From Cytophagaceae bacterium (lineage in GTDB: Bacteria; Bacteroidota; Bacteroidia; Cytophagales; Spirosomataceae), in the NCBI GenBank assembly GCA_947471105.1, contig CANIYB010000025.1:1-14879 (forward strand): a stretch of DNA of 14,879 bases, in the 5' to 3' direction. A program made the translations under genes and the position numbers. Within the stretch, counting starts at the first letter, position 1. Every line of letters begins with the position of its first letter. The notes beneath the pieces are model-generated. The model worked only from the letters and a program-made list of their open reading frames with translations, was not told the origin of the DNA and ran no database searches. Below are positions 1 through 8,133 of this stretch, one piece after another.

Positions 1-179
1 GTACCACTCCAGATTGGACTAGAGAACCCATCATGCCAGGTAAAACAGGTAAAGTGACTGCTTCTTATAACTCAGCTGGACGTCCAGGAAGTTTCAATAA
101 AACGATTACCGTTGTCAATAATGGAGAAGTTTCTCAAATTATTTTGACGATTCAAGGCTCTGTAGAACCCAAAAAATAA
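1..179 (+). CDS. DUF1573 domain protein, C-terminal fragment
   Basis: The reading frame that enters from the left edge (first full codon at 3) runs 58 codons to a TAA at 177-179. It reads TTPDWTREPIMPGKTGKV, then a segment with Y-N-S-A-G-R-P-G-S-F-N-K, and ends in LTIQGSVEPKK. This order (C/T-T-P-x-W, P-x-x-P-G-x-x-G, R-x-G-x-F-x-K, a final beta strand with L-T-I-x-G) is the end of a DUF1573 domain, an Ig/ASPM-like beta-sandwich common in exported Bacteroidota proteins of unknown function. The start and any signal peptide lie outside the window, so full length and localisation cannot be judged. It is followed 14 bp later by a terminator hairpin. Confidence 0.75.
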   Translation, partial: TTPDWTREPIMPGKTGKVTASYNSAGRPGSFNKTITVVNNGEVSQIILTIQGSVEPKK

Positions 180-193
180 GTATTTCATTTTAT

Positions 194-229
194 AAAAAAA
201 GGAACTCAAAAAATTGAGTTCCTTTTTTT
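194..229. terminator. Bidirectional intrinsic terminator between convergent genes
   Basis: A perfect 9-bp stem (GGAACTCAA at 201-209 with TTGAGTTCC at 214-222, loop AAAA) is flanked by seven A on the left and seven T on the right. It therefore has a U-tract in either direction. It lies between the DUF1573 stop at 179 and the end of the minus-strand cytochrome gene at 250, so it probably serves both. Confidence 0.85.
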
Positions 230-249
230 ATGTGCATTTTCGACGACTA

Positions 250-2112
250 TTAATCTCGATTCGGCTCCACTTTATTTTTTGCCCCAAGTCCATTAATCCA
301 AGAAGCTATTTTCAGCACATCATTAGCTGGGATGTGACTCATAGGAGCCATTTCAGTGGCATAATCTGGCCAATTCTGAGGATTGGGCTTGTACACTAAA
401 GCCAAAATTTGTTGGTCCGAATACTTCCGTTTAGCAATATCTTCATAGGATGGTCCTATCACCTTTTTGTCTTTTGCATGACAAGCTAAGCACGTGTGCT
501 TTTTTAATAAGGCCATAGCTTGTGCATCCGTAACTAGTTGTTTTTTGCCATTGACCGCCAATTTTGGTTGCTCAACTACGGCGATAGCTGCTTTTTCAAT
601 CACAGGAGCATTGGATTCATTGATTGCCATTTTATCCCCAGCAGGAATTTCATTCAAGGTATAATAAGCCGTTTCATGTAGTAAAGGCTCTCCCTCCTCA
701 TTTAAAATGCCTTTCAAAATAAACTCATGAATATAGAATTGCCTAATTCCATCCAACGATATACGTACGGATTTCTTATCTGGAGACACTGAAATTCCCT
801 TGATCTTTATGTCTTTTACATTGATGATCGGACTACCATATTGATGATGGTACTCATAGATATAAGACCTGAGCGCATAAGAAGCGGCGTTCTTCACGGA
901 TTTTACGTCAACAGCCTGAGTAAATGAAATCTCAAATCCATCTGATTTAGCATGAATAGTATTAATCTCAAAAGGTGTTAAACCATTCCAAACTAATCTT
1001 TGAAGCCCAAAATTATCTTTCCCGGTAGATCCCCAACCTCTTGAAGTCATACCCACAAACATACTACCATCTAAGCCAAAGCGCTCGCGCAAAATTCCCG
1101 ACTGAAATCCCTCACGGTAGTTGATACAAAATCCTTGGTAAACGCCATTCACCTTTTCCATGAACACACGCATCACCTTAGATTGTCCTTGATCTGCAAC
1201 AAAATACTGCCCAGGGAAAGGACTGAATTTTCCCTTAGTCGTATCTTGGATAATATCGGATGTTGAAATTCCCATGATCGCATGTGGAAACCAAACCGCA
1301 GGTAATTTTAAGTTTTTAACTTTTTTAGCTGCCTCAAACATCGGCTGGCTGTTATCTGGAATTTCCTCCAAAGTTAATTTAAAAGGGCTATTAGGCTCTT
1401 TAGCCCATTTAATTCCACCAGGATTACCTGCAAAATCTCCTTTAGCTAAATGAGTAATTCGACCTGAACCAACCCAATCTCCTTGGTTTTCCCCATAAAA
1501 AATATCGCCTTCATCATTAATGCTGTAACCCGCGGGTGAACGCAAGCCTGCCGACTGTGGTTCGAGTGTTCCATCAGGTTTTATCTTAACTAACCAACCC
1601 CGCCATTTGGCAAATTTTCCTTCGCCAAAGCCAATCCAGGCTAAATTAAGGGTCACTAACATGTCCCCATTTTTATCAAAAACAGGCCCATAAGTATACT
1701 CATGATAATTACCTGATAATTCGAATTGGTAAATCGGCTCATATAAGTCGGCCACCCCATCGCGATTGGTATCCGTAATTTTCGTTAATTCTCCACGTTG
1801 GGAGCAATAGAAGACACCATCCTTATACGCTAAGCCTAAAATCTCATGCAAGCCACTGGCAAATCTTCGATAATTTGTTTGGTGGCTATCCTTTTGATAA
1901 GGATTTTCAACAATCCATATTTCCCCTCTCCGAGTACTTACGGCCAATCGGCCATCAGGCATGGTTGCCAATCCTCCCACCTCTAAATACAGGTCTTGAG
2001 GAATAGGTAAGGTTTTTATTTCATAAAAATCTTGCTCTGTTTTTGGAGCGGGTTTTTGCCCAAAAGCTCCTACAGAAATGGCTAATAATAAAATACTTAA
2101 TTTTAATTTCAT
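250..2112 (-). CDS. Secreted beta-propeller protein with C-terminal cytochrome c domain
   Basis: The 620-residue protein starts with a Sec signal peptide (K-rich start, hydrophobic core, probable cleavage after AFG near residue 18). Residues about 35-380 look like a glucose/sorbosone-dehydrogenase or PQQ-type beta-propeller, with repeats such as GLATMPDGRLAVSTRRGEIW. A middle beta-rich segment follows. The last ~85 residues form a small class I cytochrome c with the haem motif CLACH (C541, C544, H545) and a probable axial Met588, which lies 17 residues before a Trp as in c551-type domains. It should be a periplasmic electron-transfer protein or dehydrogenase. The ATG lies 13 bp after the stop of the DUF1080 gene, so the two are probably co-transcribed. 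The substrate and any cofactor in the propeller are not shown by the sequence. Confidence 0.8.
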   Translation of the reverse strand: MKLKLSILLLAISVGAFGQKPAPKTEQDFYEIKTLPIPQDLYLEVGGLATMPDGRLAVSTRRGEIWIVENPYQKDSHQTNYRRFASGLHEILGLAYKDGVFYCSQRGELTKITDTNRDGVADLYEPIYQFELSGNYHEYTYGPVFDKNGDMLVTLNLAWIGFGEGKFAKWRGWLVKIKPDGTLEPQSAGLRSPAGYSINDEGDIFYGENQGDWVGSGRITHLAKGDFAGNPGGIKWAKEPNSPFKLTLEEIPDNSQPMFEAAKKVKNLKLPAVWFPHAIMGISTSDIIQDTTKGKFSPFPGQYFVADQGQSKVMRVFMEKVNGVYQGFCINYREGFQSGILRERFGLDGSMFVGMTSRGWGSTGKDNFGLQRLVWNGLTPFEINTIHAKSDGFEISFTQAVDVKSVKNAASYALRSYIYEYHHQYGSPIINVKDIKIKGISVSPDKKSVRISLDGIRQFYIHEFILKGILNEEGEPLLHETAYYTLNEIPAGDKMAINESNAPVIEKAAIAVVEQPKLAVNGKKQLVTDAQAMALLKKHTCLACHAKDKKVIGPSYEDIAKRKYSDQQILALVYKPNPQNWPDYATEMAPMSHIPANDVLKIASWINGLGAKNKVEPNRD

Positions 2113-2125
2113 GATCTTATGTAGG

Positions 2126-3931
2126 TTACCAAATCAATTGATATGTAAAACTATTTCCTTGCAAAGGAACTCTCACTTGCTTTCCTGCGGCTTGTGTATT
2201 CAAAATAACGGCAGGTGCTCCCGCCCATTGAACATAATATCCCATCCCTTGTAATGCCAAAAGGCCTGCATTAATTTCCACGACATCCGGACTATTTCCG
2301 ACCACCACTTCAATATTGGATTTTTGTGGGCTTGTGCCAATCAAATTGATCGTTCTAAGCCAACCTGTCCCATTTTCATTGGGGTTAATGTGATCTTCAA
2401 CCTTCAAAGAGGCAGCAGGCCAATCGTACATATAGACCGGTCTACCATGTAAAATCTTATATCCTTTATAAACCAATTTAGATGTGTCAACCGAATCTGG
2501 CTGCGCTTGACTACTCAAAACCAAAGGAAATTTACCATCCATAACTACATTTAAACCCATCGGCTCAGCTGTTTGAGGCTCGCCGCGATCCAACCACATT
2601 TGTGTGGCATTTAAAAATTTACCTTTCCAAGTTTGCAATAAAGCCCCTTGTTTTAAATCGTATGAATAAGAAAGTCCTGAAGGATCCCCCAAATGTATCA
2701 CGTGCGTCTTTTTCTTTCCTTGGTGAAAAGTAAAGGATCTTTGATATACAGGCTCTGAATTTGCTTTTACCTCAATCAAGCCCCTAGGTTCTGGATCTGG
2801 CAATGAAGTCCGTACGTGGAGAGGAACAATTTGAGCGCCAATTCGCTTGACAAAAACGCCTAAGGCCTTAGGGCCCCAACTAAAATCTTTGACATGAATC
2901 AACTCAAATTTATGCTTACCAGCCGTTAAATTAACAGTAGCACTTATATCATCTGTATACCAGTGGGCACCTGAATTGTATTCTTTTCCGTCAATTTTCA
3001 ATACCCCTGATCCTGTCCAATGCGTTTCAAATGAATAATTATCCGTTTCAGGAATTTCCAAATCCCCTACATAATGAATTAAATAATCGTTTCGTGCCTT
3101 GATCACTTTTTGGGTCAGAGCAGCTAAATTACCTTTAAGTAAAGGGATCGCTTGTCCAATCACTGGCTCAGGGAATTTCCCTTCATAATACTGATAAGAT
3201 ATGTTGCTTAATTTGGCGCTTGGCTTATCATAGGTCTCATAACGGATATTCTTAAATGCTACCGGCCCATGATCTCCTTGAATAGTAATAGGTCCTAATG
3301 GCCCTTCTTTACTAAAAAGTGACCCACGGGTCACTCCGGACATTTCAATATTTTCTTGAATCAATATTCCGTTCAGAATCACTTTTTTGAAAACGGCATT
3401 TTTGATTTTTTTACCTGAAGCATCAAATCTTGGCGCCTCAAAGTCGATTTCGATCGACTGCCATAAACCTGGTGCTTTACACGCATTTTGTCTTGGGGCA
3501 AAACCTTCGAAACCTTCATTTCCTTTTCCTCTAGCATCATCCCAGCGCTCATAAATACCACCACAATCTCCAAATTTCAATGATTTCTTCCCCCATGAAT
3601 CAAATAATTGCACTTCGTAACGGCCTTGTAAATAAATTCCTGAATTAGCGCCTTTGGGAAGCATAAAATCCATCATAAAATGAATATCGCCATGATTTAA
3701 ATTAAATTTCAAATCATCCGTACGCTTGTATTTCCCATGACGAAGCGTGTTTAATAAAACCCCTTTGCCTGAGCTTACTTGAAAACTCGTATCCGTGGGC
3801 CTCGCTTTAATCACTTGCTCAATGGTCCAATTCGTACTCGGATGATCAAAAGCACTCAAATCTGTTAGAGGAATGGTTTGTTGGGCCCAACAAACCCAGG
3901 GCAACAATAGTAAATAAAAGACTTTTTTCAT
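2126..3931 (-). CDS. Secreted DUF1080 (3-keto-disaccharide hydrolase-like) protein with PA14-like domain
   Basis: The 601-residue protein has a signal peptide (MKKVFYLLLLPWVCWA, cleavage probably after A16; the Cys does not sit in a good lipobox). Residues about 20-232 match DUF1080/PF06439, a concanavalin-like fold, with GANSGIYLQGRYEVQLFDSW, CGGIYERW and GLWQSIEIDF typical of the family. Residues about 245-372 resemble a PA14 carbohydrate-binding domain (LEIPETDNYSFETHWTGSG, then VNLTAGKHKFELIH). The C-terminal ~220 residues are beta-rich and not assigned. Some DUF1080 members hydrolyse 3-keto-glycosides, but this is family knowledge and the substrate here is unknown. It is the first gene of a two-gene unit with the cytochrome-propeller protein, and its promoter faces away from the sensor-kinase gene. 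Confidence 0.8.
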   Translation of the reverse strand: MKKVFYLLLLPWVCWAQQTIPLTDLSAFDHPSTNWTIEQVIKARPTDTSFQVSSGKGVLLNTLRHGKYKRTDDLKFNLNHGDIHFMMDFMLPKGANSGIYLQGRYEVQLFDSWGKKSLKFGDCGGIYERWDDARGKGNEGFEGFAPRQNACKAPGLWQSIEIDFEAPRFDASGKKIKNAVFKKVILNGILIQENIEMSGVTRGSLFSKEGPLGPITIQGDHGPVAFKNIRYETYDKPSAKLSNISYQYYEGKFPEPVIGQAIPLLKGNLAALTQKVIKARNDYLIHYVGDLEIPETDNYSFETHWTGSGVLKIDGKEYNSGAHWYTDDISATVNLTAGKHKFELIHVKDFSWGPKALGVFVKRIGAQIVPLHVRTSLPDPEPRGLIEVKANSEPVYQRSFTFHQGKKKTHVIHLGDPSGLSYSYDLKQGALLQTWKGKFLNATQMWLDRGEPQTAEPMGLNVVMDGKFPLVLSSQAQPDSVDTSKLVYKGYKILHGRPVYMYDWPAASLKVEDHINPNENGTGWLRTINLIGTSPQKSNIEVVVGNSPDVVEINAGLLALQGMGYYVQWAGAPAVILNTQAAGKQVRVPLQGNSFTYQLIW

Positions 3932-3961
3932 GTTTTTTTTAAATAGGTTTTATGTAATTTA

Positions 3962-3992
3962 CAAATATCCTTTTGGCTTTTTCATCGGCAAA
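3962..3992 (-). promoter_or_regulatory. Candidate Bacteroidota-type promoter for the DUF1080/cytochrome pair
   Basis: Read on the minus strand, TTTG (3992-3989) is followed after exactly 19 bases by GATATTTG (3969-3962), a 7/8 match to the TAnnTTTG -7 element. The start codon at 3931 lies about 30 bases beyond, leaving a short leader. Confidence 0.45.
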
Positions 3993-4016
3993 AAAGGGAC
4001 ACTCGTAGAAAAACTT

Positions 4017-4047
4017 TTAGTAATATAAGCGATTTTGTTTTAATTTG
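4017..4047 (+). promoter_or_regulatory. Weak candidate promoter for the LytS/LytTR genes
   Basis: TTAATTTG at 4040-4047 matches TAnnTTTG at 7 of 8 positions, with a partial -33 element TTAG at 4017-4020 and a 19-base spacer. The ATG at 4071 is 23 bases further on. The match is modest. Confidence 0.3.
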
Positions 4048-4070
4048 GATTTACTCCCCTAAAGAAAATT

Positions 4071-5129
4071 ATGTCAAAACTAAATTGGAAGCTTAGGCCT
4101 GTACTCTTACATATCTTTTTCTGGATATGTTTTTTGGCTTTGCCCCTTTTATTAGGACCAAATTCCGCCTCTAATAATCCCCGAGAAATAGATCGACATT
4201 TTCAATGGAATATGTTTTTTGTCGTATTTGGATTATTTAATATTCCTCTATTTTACTTCAATACAGAGTTTTTATTAAGAAAAATTCTAAAAAAACGGGG
4301 CGTTTTAATTTACATCATTTTACTTGTCATTTCTTTGCTAGTCATGCTCTGGTTTCACGAAGAATTATTTAAGTGGTTTTTTCCTGAAATGGCGAATGGC
4401 GGGGGACAAAGAGGTAATGGTTTTAGGAGAGGTACCTCATTAAGGATTATATTCCAATTATTATTTATTGTGGCCATTGGAACTAGTTATCGATTCCTTT
4501 CAGATAACATGACTGACCAAGAGGTTAAAAAAGAGGAGGAAAACGAGCGTTTAAAATCTGAATTATCCTTCTTGAGATCTCAAATCAGTCCCCATTTCAT
4601 GTTTAATGTTCTCAATAGCATTGTTTCATTGTCAAGAAGAAAGCCTGAAATGGTAGAACCTGTGGTAATTAAATTATCGGAATTAATGCGGTATATGATT
4701 TATGAAACGAGCGATTCAAAAGTAAGCATTGACAAGGAGTTTAGTTATTTAGAAAGTTACATTGAACTGCAGCGTTTGCGATTTGGCAATGACATCAAGA
4801 TCGACTTCAAACACAATTTAAGTTCTTCTCCCTCTAGTATTGAACCCATGTTGCTTATTCCTTTTGTGGAAAATGCCTTTAAACATGGAGTAGGAATGGT
4901 GCAAAATCCAAGCATTGATATCGAATTAAACGATGATAAAAAATCATTGTTTTTTAGTGTACGTAATCAAGTGAGTAAACAAAATTTAGAAATAAAAGAT
5001 GAAAGTTCTGGGATAGGCTTAGCTAATGTGCGTAGGCGATTAGAGCTTTTGTACCCGGATCAACATGAATTAAAAATCGACGAAAAGGAAGACAGTTATT
5101 TGGTTGAACTTACGATAAAACACATTTGA
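4071..5129 (+). CDS. LytS-type membrane sensor histidine kinase
   Basis: The 352-residue protein begins with four predicted membrane helices (about residues 11-30, 45-63, 77-95 and 125-142). A short coiled-coil linker (KKEEENERLKSELSFL) leads to a His_kinase (PF06580) domain. The phospho-acceptor is H175 in QISPHFMFN. The ATP-binding N-box is FVENAFKHG with N268, and a GIGLANVRRRLELLY glycine box follows near the C-terminus. There is no HAMP, PAS or large periplasmic domain, so the signal is probably sensed in the membrane, through the short loop or by a partner. It would phosphorylate the response regulator encoded one base downstream. Kinases of this group usually work with LytTR regulators, as here. 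The ligand is unknown. Confidence 0.9.
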   Translation: MSKLNWKLRPVLLHIFFWICFLALPLLLGPNSASNNPREIDRHFQWNMFFVVFGLFNIPLFYFNTEFLLRKILKKRGVLIYIILLVISLLVMLWFHEELFKWFFPEMANGGGQRGNGFRRGTSLRIIFQLLFIVAIGTSYRFLSDNMTDQEVKKEEENERLKSELSFLRSQISPHFMFNVLNSIVSLSRRKPEMVEPVVIKLSELMRYMIYETSDSKVSIDKEFSYLESYIELQRLRFGNDIKIDFKHNLSSSPSSIEPMLLIPFVENAFKHGVGMVQNPSIDIELNDDKKSLFFSVRNQVSKQNLEIKDESSGIGLANVRRRLELLYPDQHELKIDEKEDSYLVELTIKHI

Positions 5130-5130
5130 C

Positions 5131-5904
5131 ATGGAAGAAGAGGAAGAGAAAATCGAGGAATTTACAGCACTTCCTAAGGTCGTTCTAAGATGTTTAGCGG
5201 TAGATGACGAGAATCTTGCCCTTGATTTAGTAGAGGATAACATCGCCAAAGTACCTTTTTTAAAATTAGAAAAAAGATGTCGGAACGCCTTTGAGGCGAT
5301 TGAGTATTTACAGGAAAATGAAATCGATCTGATTTTCTTAGATATCCAGATGCCGGGTATCACAGGGGTTCAATTCTTGGAAGGATTAACTCAAAAACCC
5401 ATGGTAATTTTTGTGACCGCATACCAACAATACGCTTTGGAGGGTTTTAATTTAGACGTGATTGATTATGTGCTTAAGCCCATTTCATTTGAGCGTTTTT
5501 TAAAAGCCGCTCACAAAGCTTTGGATTATTTCAAAAGCAAAAATATGCTGGTTCAGGCTCAAATTCCTGTAATTGAAAAAATGGAATACATCTTCATTCA
5601 TGCAGATTATTCATTAATGAAAATTATGCTAGAAGATATTTTATACATTGAAGGCTTAAAAGATTACATTAAAATTCACCTCAGAACCCAGAAATTTCCA
5701 GTGGTTTGCCGCATGACGATGAAATTAATTGAAGAAAAATTACCTTCGGCAGAATTTCAAAGAATCCATAAGTCATTCATCGTTTCCTTAAAAAAGGTAG
5801 AGTCTATTCGAAATCAGAAAATTAAAATTGGCGAAAATCACATACCCCTTTCTGATAATTACTCGGAACAATTTTATCAAACCATCGGATATCAAAAACC
5901 ATAA
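5131..5904 (+). CDS. LytTR-family response regulator
   Basis: The 257-residue protein has an unusual acidic N-terminal extension (MEEEEEKIEEF). A receiver domain follows, with acidic pair D25/D26, phospho-acceptor D71 in FLDIQMPG, T96 in VTAY and K116 in LKP. From about residue 150 there is a LytTR DNA-binding domain (ILYIEGLKDYIKI, then FQRIHKSFIVSL). The start is fixed by position: the ATG follows the kinase stop by one base and no alternative start codon lies in frame before the DD motif. It should act as the transcription output of the adjacent sensor kinase. No target repeats are obvious in the nearby intergenic regions, so the regulon is not known. Confidence 0.92.
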   Translation: MEEEEEKIEEFTALPKVVLRCLAVDDENLALDLVEDNIAKVPFLKLEKRCRNAFEAIEYLQENEIDLIFLDIQMPGITGVQFLEGLTQKPMVIFVTAYQQYALEGFNLDVIDYVLKPISFERFLKAAHKALDYFKSKNMLVQAQIPVIEKMEYIFIHADYSLMKIMLEDILYIEGLKDYIKIHLRTQKFPVVCRMTMKLIEEKLPSAEFQRIHKSFIVSLKKVESIRNQKIKIGENHIPLSDNYSEQFYQTIGYQKP

Positions 5905-5928
5905 ATTACCCAATCCAACAGAAATTTG

Positions 5929-5936
5929 TACCTTTG
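5929..5936 (+). promoter_or_regulatory. Exact TAnnTTTG -7 element ahead of the flippase gene
   Basis: TACCTTTG is a perfect match to the Bacteroidota -7 consensus and lies 20 bases before the ATG at 5957. No clear TTTG is present at the -33 distance. It suggests that the flippase-coiled coil-zapA-rny run has its own promoter and is not simply read through from the two-component genes. Confidence 0.5.
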
Positions 5937-5956
5937 GAATTGACAAACTTTAACAC

Positions 5957-7453
5957 ATGTCTATTCTAAAAAAATTAGCGGGTGAAACTCTATCGTATGG
6001 ATTCAGTACCATATTAGGGCGTTCCCTTAATTTTTTACTTGTATTCGTTCATACAATCGCATTTTTACCAGCGGAATTAGGAATCAATGTTAAATTATAT
6101 GGCTACATGGCCATCGCGAATATCATTTATACCTATGGGATGGAAACGGCCTATTTTAGGTATGCCAAAGAGGCTCCTGCCAAATATTACAACATCATTT
6201 TATCGGCAATAATTGCCACCTCAGGATTATTTACAGTTTGCCTATTTCTATTTTCGGATCCCATTATGGCCCAATTGGGATATGAAAACAAGGGGATATT
6301 TTTAAAGTGGTTAGCCGTTATTTTAGCGATTGATGCAATCACGGCCATCCCATTTGCCAAACTCCGACTGGAAAACAAAATTCGAACATTTGTTCAAGCG
6401 AAAATCGTTTCCATTTTAATTAATGTGGGATTAAATTTATTTATTCTACTCGTTTTAAAACCTATGCATGAGCAAGGGACTGGGCCTGAGTTTTTGAAGC
6501 ACATATATAGGCCTGAGGTTGGCGCAGGGTATATTTTTCTGGCCAACTTAATAGGCAATGCTTCCTTGTTTTATTGGCTCAAAGCAGAATTCAAAGTTTT
6601 TAAATGGACTTGGGATTGGACAGAATTAAGATCTCTTTGGGTCTATTCGTACCCCATTATGTTCATGAGTCTAGCCGCTATGTTCAACCTAATGTTTGAC
6701 CGGTTGCTACTCGAGGAATTTTTACCAGAATCTTTTTATCCCGGGAGAAGTTCTCAAGACGCCTTAGGCATTTATGGCAATTGCTATAAACTATCTGTCT
6801 TTATGAGTTTAGCCATTCAAGCATTTAAGTATTCGGCTGAACCCTTTTTTCTAGGGAAGAAAACGGAGGCGAACGACCAGTCCAATTTAGCTTTAGTGAC
6901 ACACTGGTTTATCATTATTTGTACATTTTTGTGGGTGGGAGTTTCGGTCAATTTATTTTGGATTAAAACCCTATTTTTACGGAGAGAAATTTATTGGGAA
7001 GGAATTGGGATTGTACCTATTTTACTTTTGGCCAATTTGTTTTTGGGCGTTTATTACACACAATCTGTCTGGTTTAAGAAAACGAATAAAACCTACATGG
7101 GGACCATCATCACGCTTATAGGTTTAGTCACCACGATAGCTGGAAATATTATTTTTATTCCGCAATACGGATATATGGCTTGCGCATGGTCTTTTCTAGC
7201 ATCAAGCTTCGTCATGATGATCTTATGTTATTTAGGTGGGCAAAAATTTGATCCCATTCCGTATCGTTGGAAAGCTGGATTATTATATATCGTTCTTGGG
7301 TTTTTATGTATTGAGATCGGAAATAAAATTCAAATCATCATGGATATTCCAAACATCATCCGTGAAAATATAGGTGTATTGATTTTACTTTTCTTTGTTT
7401 TGGTCTTCGAATTTTCCTGGAAAGGTGGAGGAAAATTTAAGTTAAAACATTAA
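5957..7453 (+). CDS. Polysaccharide/lipid-linked oligosaccharide flippase-like membrane protein (MOP superfamily)
   Basis: The 498-residue protein is almost entirely hydrophobic, with roughly 12-14 membrane helices and short charged loops. The N-terminus (LAGETLSYGFSTILGRSLNF) and the next part (YGYMAIANIIYTYGMETAYFRYA) resemble the Wzx/PST branch of the MATE-like MOP exporters. These flip undecaprenyl-linked sugars or related lipids across the inner membrane. The length agrees with the family. No glycosyltransferase lies beside it, so the substrate cannot be read from context. Its neighbours are ZapA and RNase Y genes, and only 12 bp separate its stop from the coiled-coil gene, so co-transcription is likely. 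A lipid II-type substrate is possible but not supported by any motif. Confidence 0.8.
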   Translation: MSILKKLAGETLSYGFSTILGRSLNFLLVFVHTIAFLPAELGINVKLYGYMAIANIIYTYGMETAYFRYAKEAPAKYYNIILSAIIATSGLFTVCLFLFSDPIMAQLGYENKGIFLKWLAVILAIDAITAIPFAKLRLENKIRTFVQAKIVSILINVGLNLFILLVLKPMHEQGTGPEFLKHIYRPEVGAGYIFLANLIGNASLFYWLKAEFKVFKWTWDWTELRSLWVYSYPIMFMSLAAMFNLMFDRLLLEEFLPESFYPGRSSQDALGIYGNCYKLSVFMSLAIQAFKYSAEPFFLGKKTEANDQSNLALVTHWFIIICTFLWVGVSVNLFWIKTLFLRREIYWEGIGIVPILLLANLFLGVYYTQSVWFKKTNKTYMGTIITLIGLVTTIAGNIIFIPQYGYMACAWSFLASSFVMMILCYLGGQKFDPIPYRWKAGLLYIVLGFLCIEIGNKIQIIMDIPNIIRENIGVLILLFFVLVFEFSWKGGGKFKLKH

Positions 7454-7465
7454 TTTAAGGCCCAA

Positions 7466-7795
7466 ATGAAACAGGAATTAAAAACGCAATATTTAACCTT
7501 AAAGCTGAAAATCAGCCAAATGGTATTGCGTTTACAAGAAAATCAAGGGACCATCAAAGAACTGGAAAGGGAAGTTGACAGATTAAAAACCCTACTCGAA
7601 GAAAAAAATAGGGAACTGAGTTTATCAAGCCAAGCATCAAAAGAATTGGAGAAAAACTTTAAAAAATCAGATAAATTTGGTAAAATTGTAGTTAATACAA
7701 ACAACACGGCGGTCCCAACTGCTGAGCTGAAGAAAACGTTAGATAAATATATAGTTGAAATAGATCATTGTATTGAGCAATTACGCAAAACATGA
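7466..7795 (+). CDS. Small coiled-coil protein of unknown function, upstream of and overlapping zapA
   Basis: The 109-residue soluble protein is strongly heptad-like from about residue 5 to 65 (LKISQMVLRLQENQGTIKEL, then EVDRLKTLLEEKNRELSL). A polar linker and a second short helix near the C-terminus (LKKTLDKYIVEIDHCIEQL) follow. It has no signal peptide and no catalytic motif. Its TGA overlaps the zapA ATG as ATGA (7792-7795), which indicates translational coupling. By size, coiled-coil content and coupling to zapA it could be a division-associated partner, comparable in architecture to ZapB. That is inference from context, not sequence homology. Confidence 0.8.
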   Translation: MKQELKTQYLTLKLKISQMVLRLQENQGTIKELEREVDRLKTLLEEKNRELSLSSQASKELEKNFKKSDKFGKIVVNTNNTAVPTAELKKTLDKYIVEIDHCIEQLRKT

Positions 7796-8082
7796 GCCAA
7801 CAATTACCTTGCAATTTATTATTAGGAATACAAACAGTATCCTTGCGGGTAAATAGAGAAGAAGAGTTTTGTGTGCGCAATGCGGCATTATTAGTTAACC
7901 GATTAGTTAAGTTTTACGAAAAAAAGGCCAATAGTTCAGATCCAAATGCCGTAATGGCATTGGTGGCCTTAGATTTAGCTATGTGTGGATTAAAATTTGA
8001 ATCGGAAAAAACTAATTTGTTAGAAGATGTTCAAGCGGAAAACGAGCAATTGCTCGTGATGGCTGAGGAGTTCACTTTATAA
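7792..8082 (+). CDS. zapA: Cell division protein ZapA
   Basis: The 96-residue protein has the ZapA layout: an N-terminal beta strand pair (LLLGIQTVSLRVNREEEFCV), a helical segment (RNAALLVNRLVKFYEKKANS), then a long helix (VMALVALDLAMCGLKFESEK) running into a C-terminal coiled coil. ZapA binds FtsZ and cross-links protofilaments in the cytoplasmic Z-ring. The start overlaps the stop of the coiled-coil gene by four bases. RNase Y follows 51 bp later on the same strand. Confidence 0.82.
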   Translation: MSQQLPCNLLLGIQTVSLRVNREEEFCVRNAALLVNRLVKFYEKKANSSDPNAVMALVALDLAMCGLKFESEKTNLLEDVQAENEQLLVMAEEFTL

Positions 8083-8133
8083 TCAAATTTTTTTAAGGCT
8101 TATTGGGACTCATGTAATAAACACATTCGTTCT

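Noticed and set aside
7454..7465. Flippase as part of a polysaccharide biosynthesis cluster
   Set aside because: No glycosyltransferase, polymerase or nucleotide-sugar enzyme is present on either side, so a capsule or O-antigen locus cannot be claimed.
8083..8133. Possible 6S RNA gene downstream of zapA, as in Escherichia coli
   Set aside because: Only 51 bases separate zapA from rny, far too short for a 6S RNA, and no large hairpin is present.
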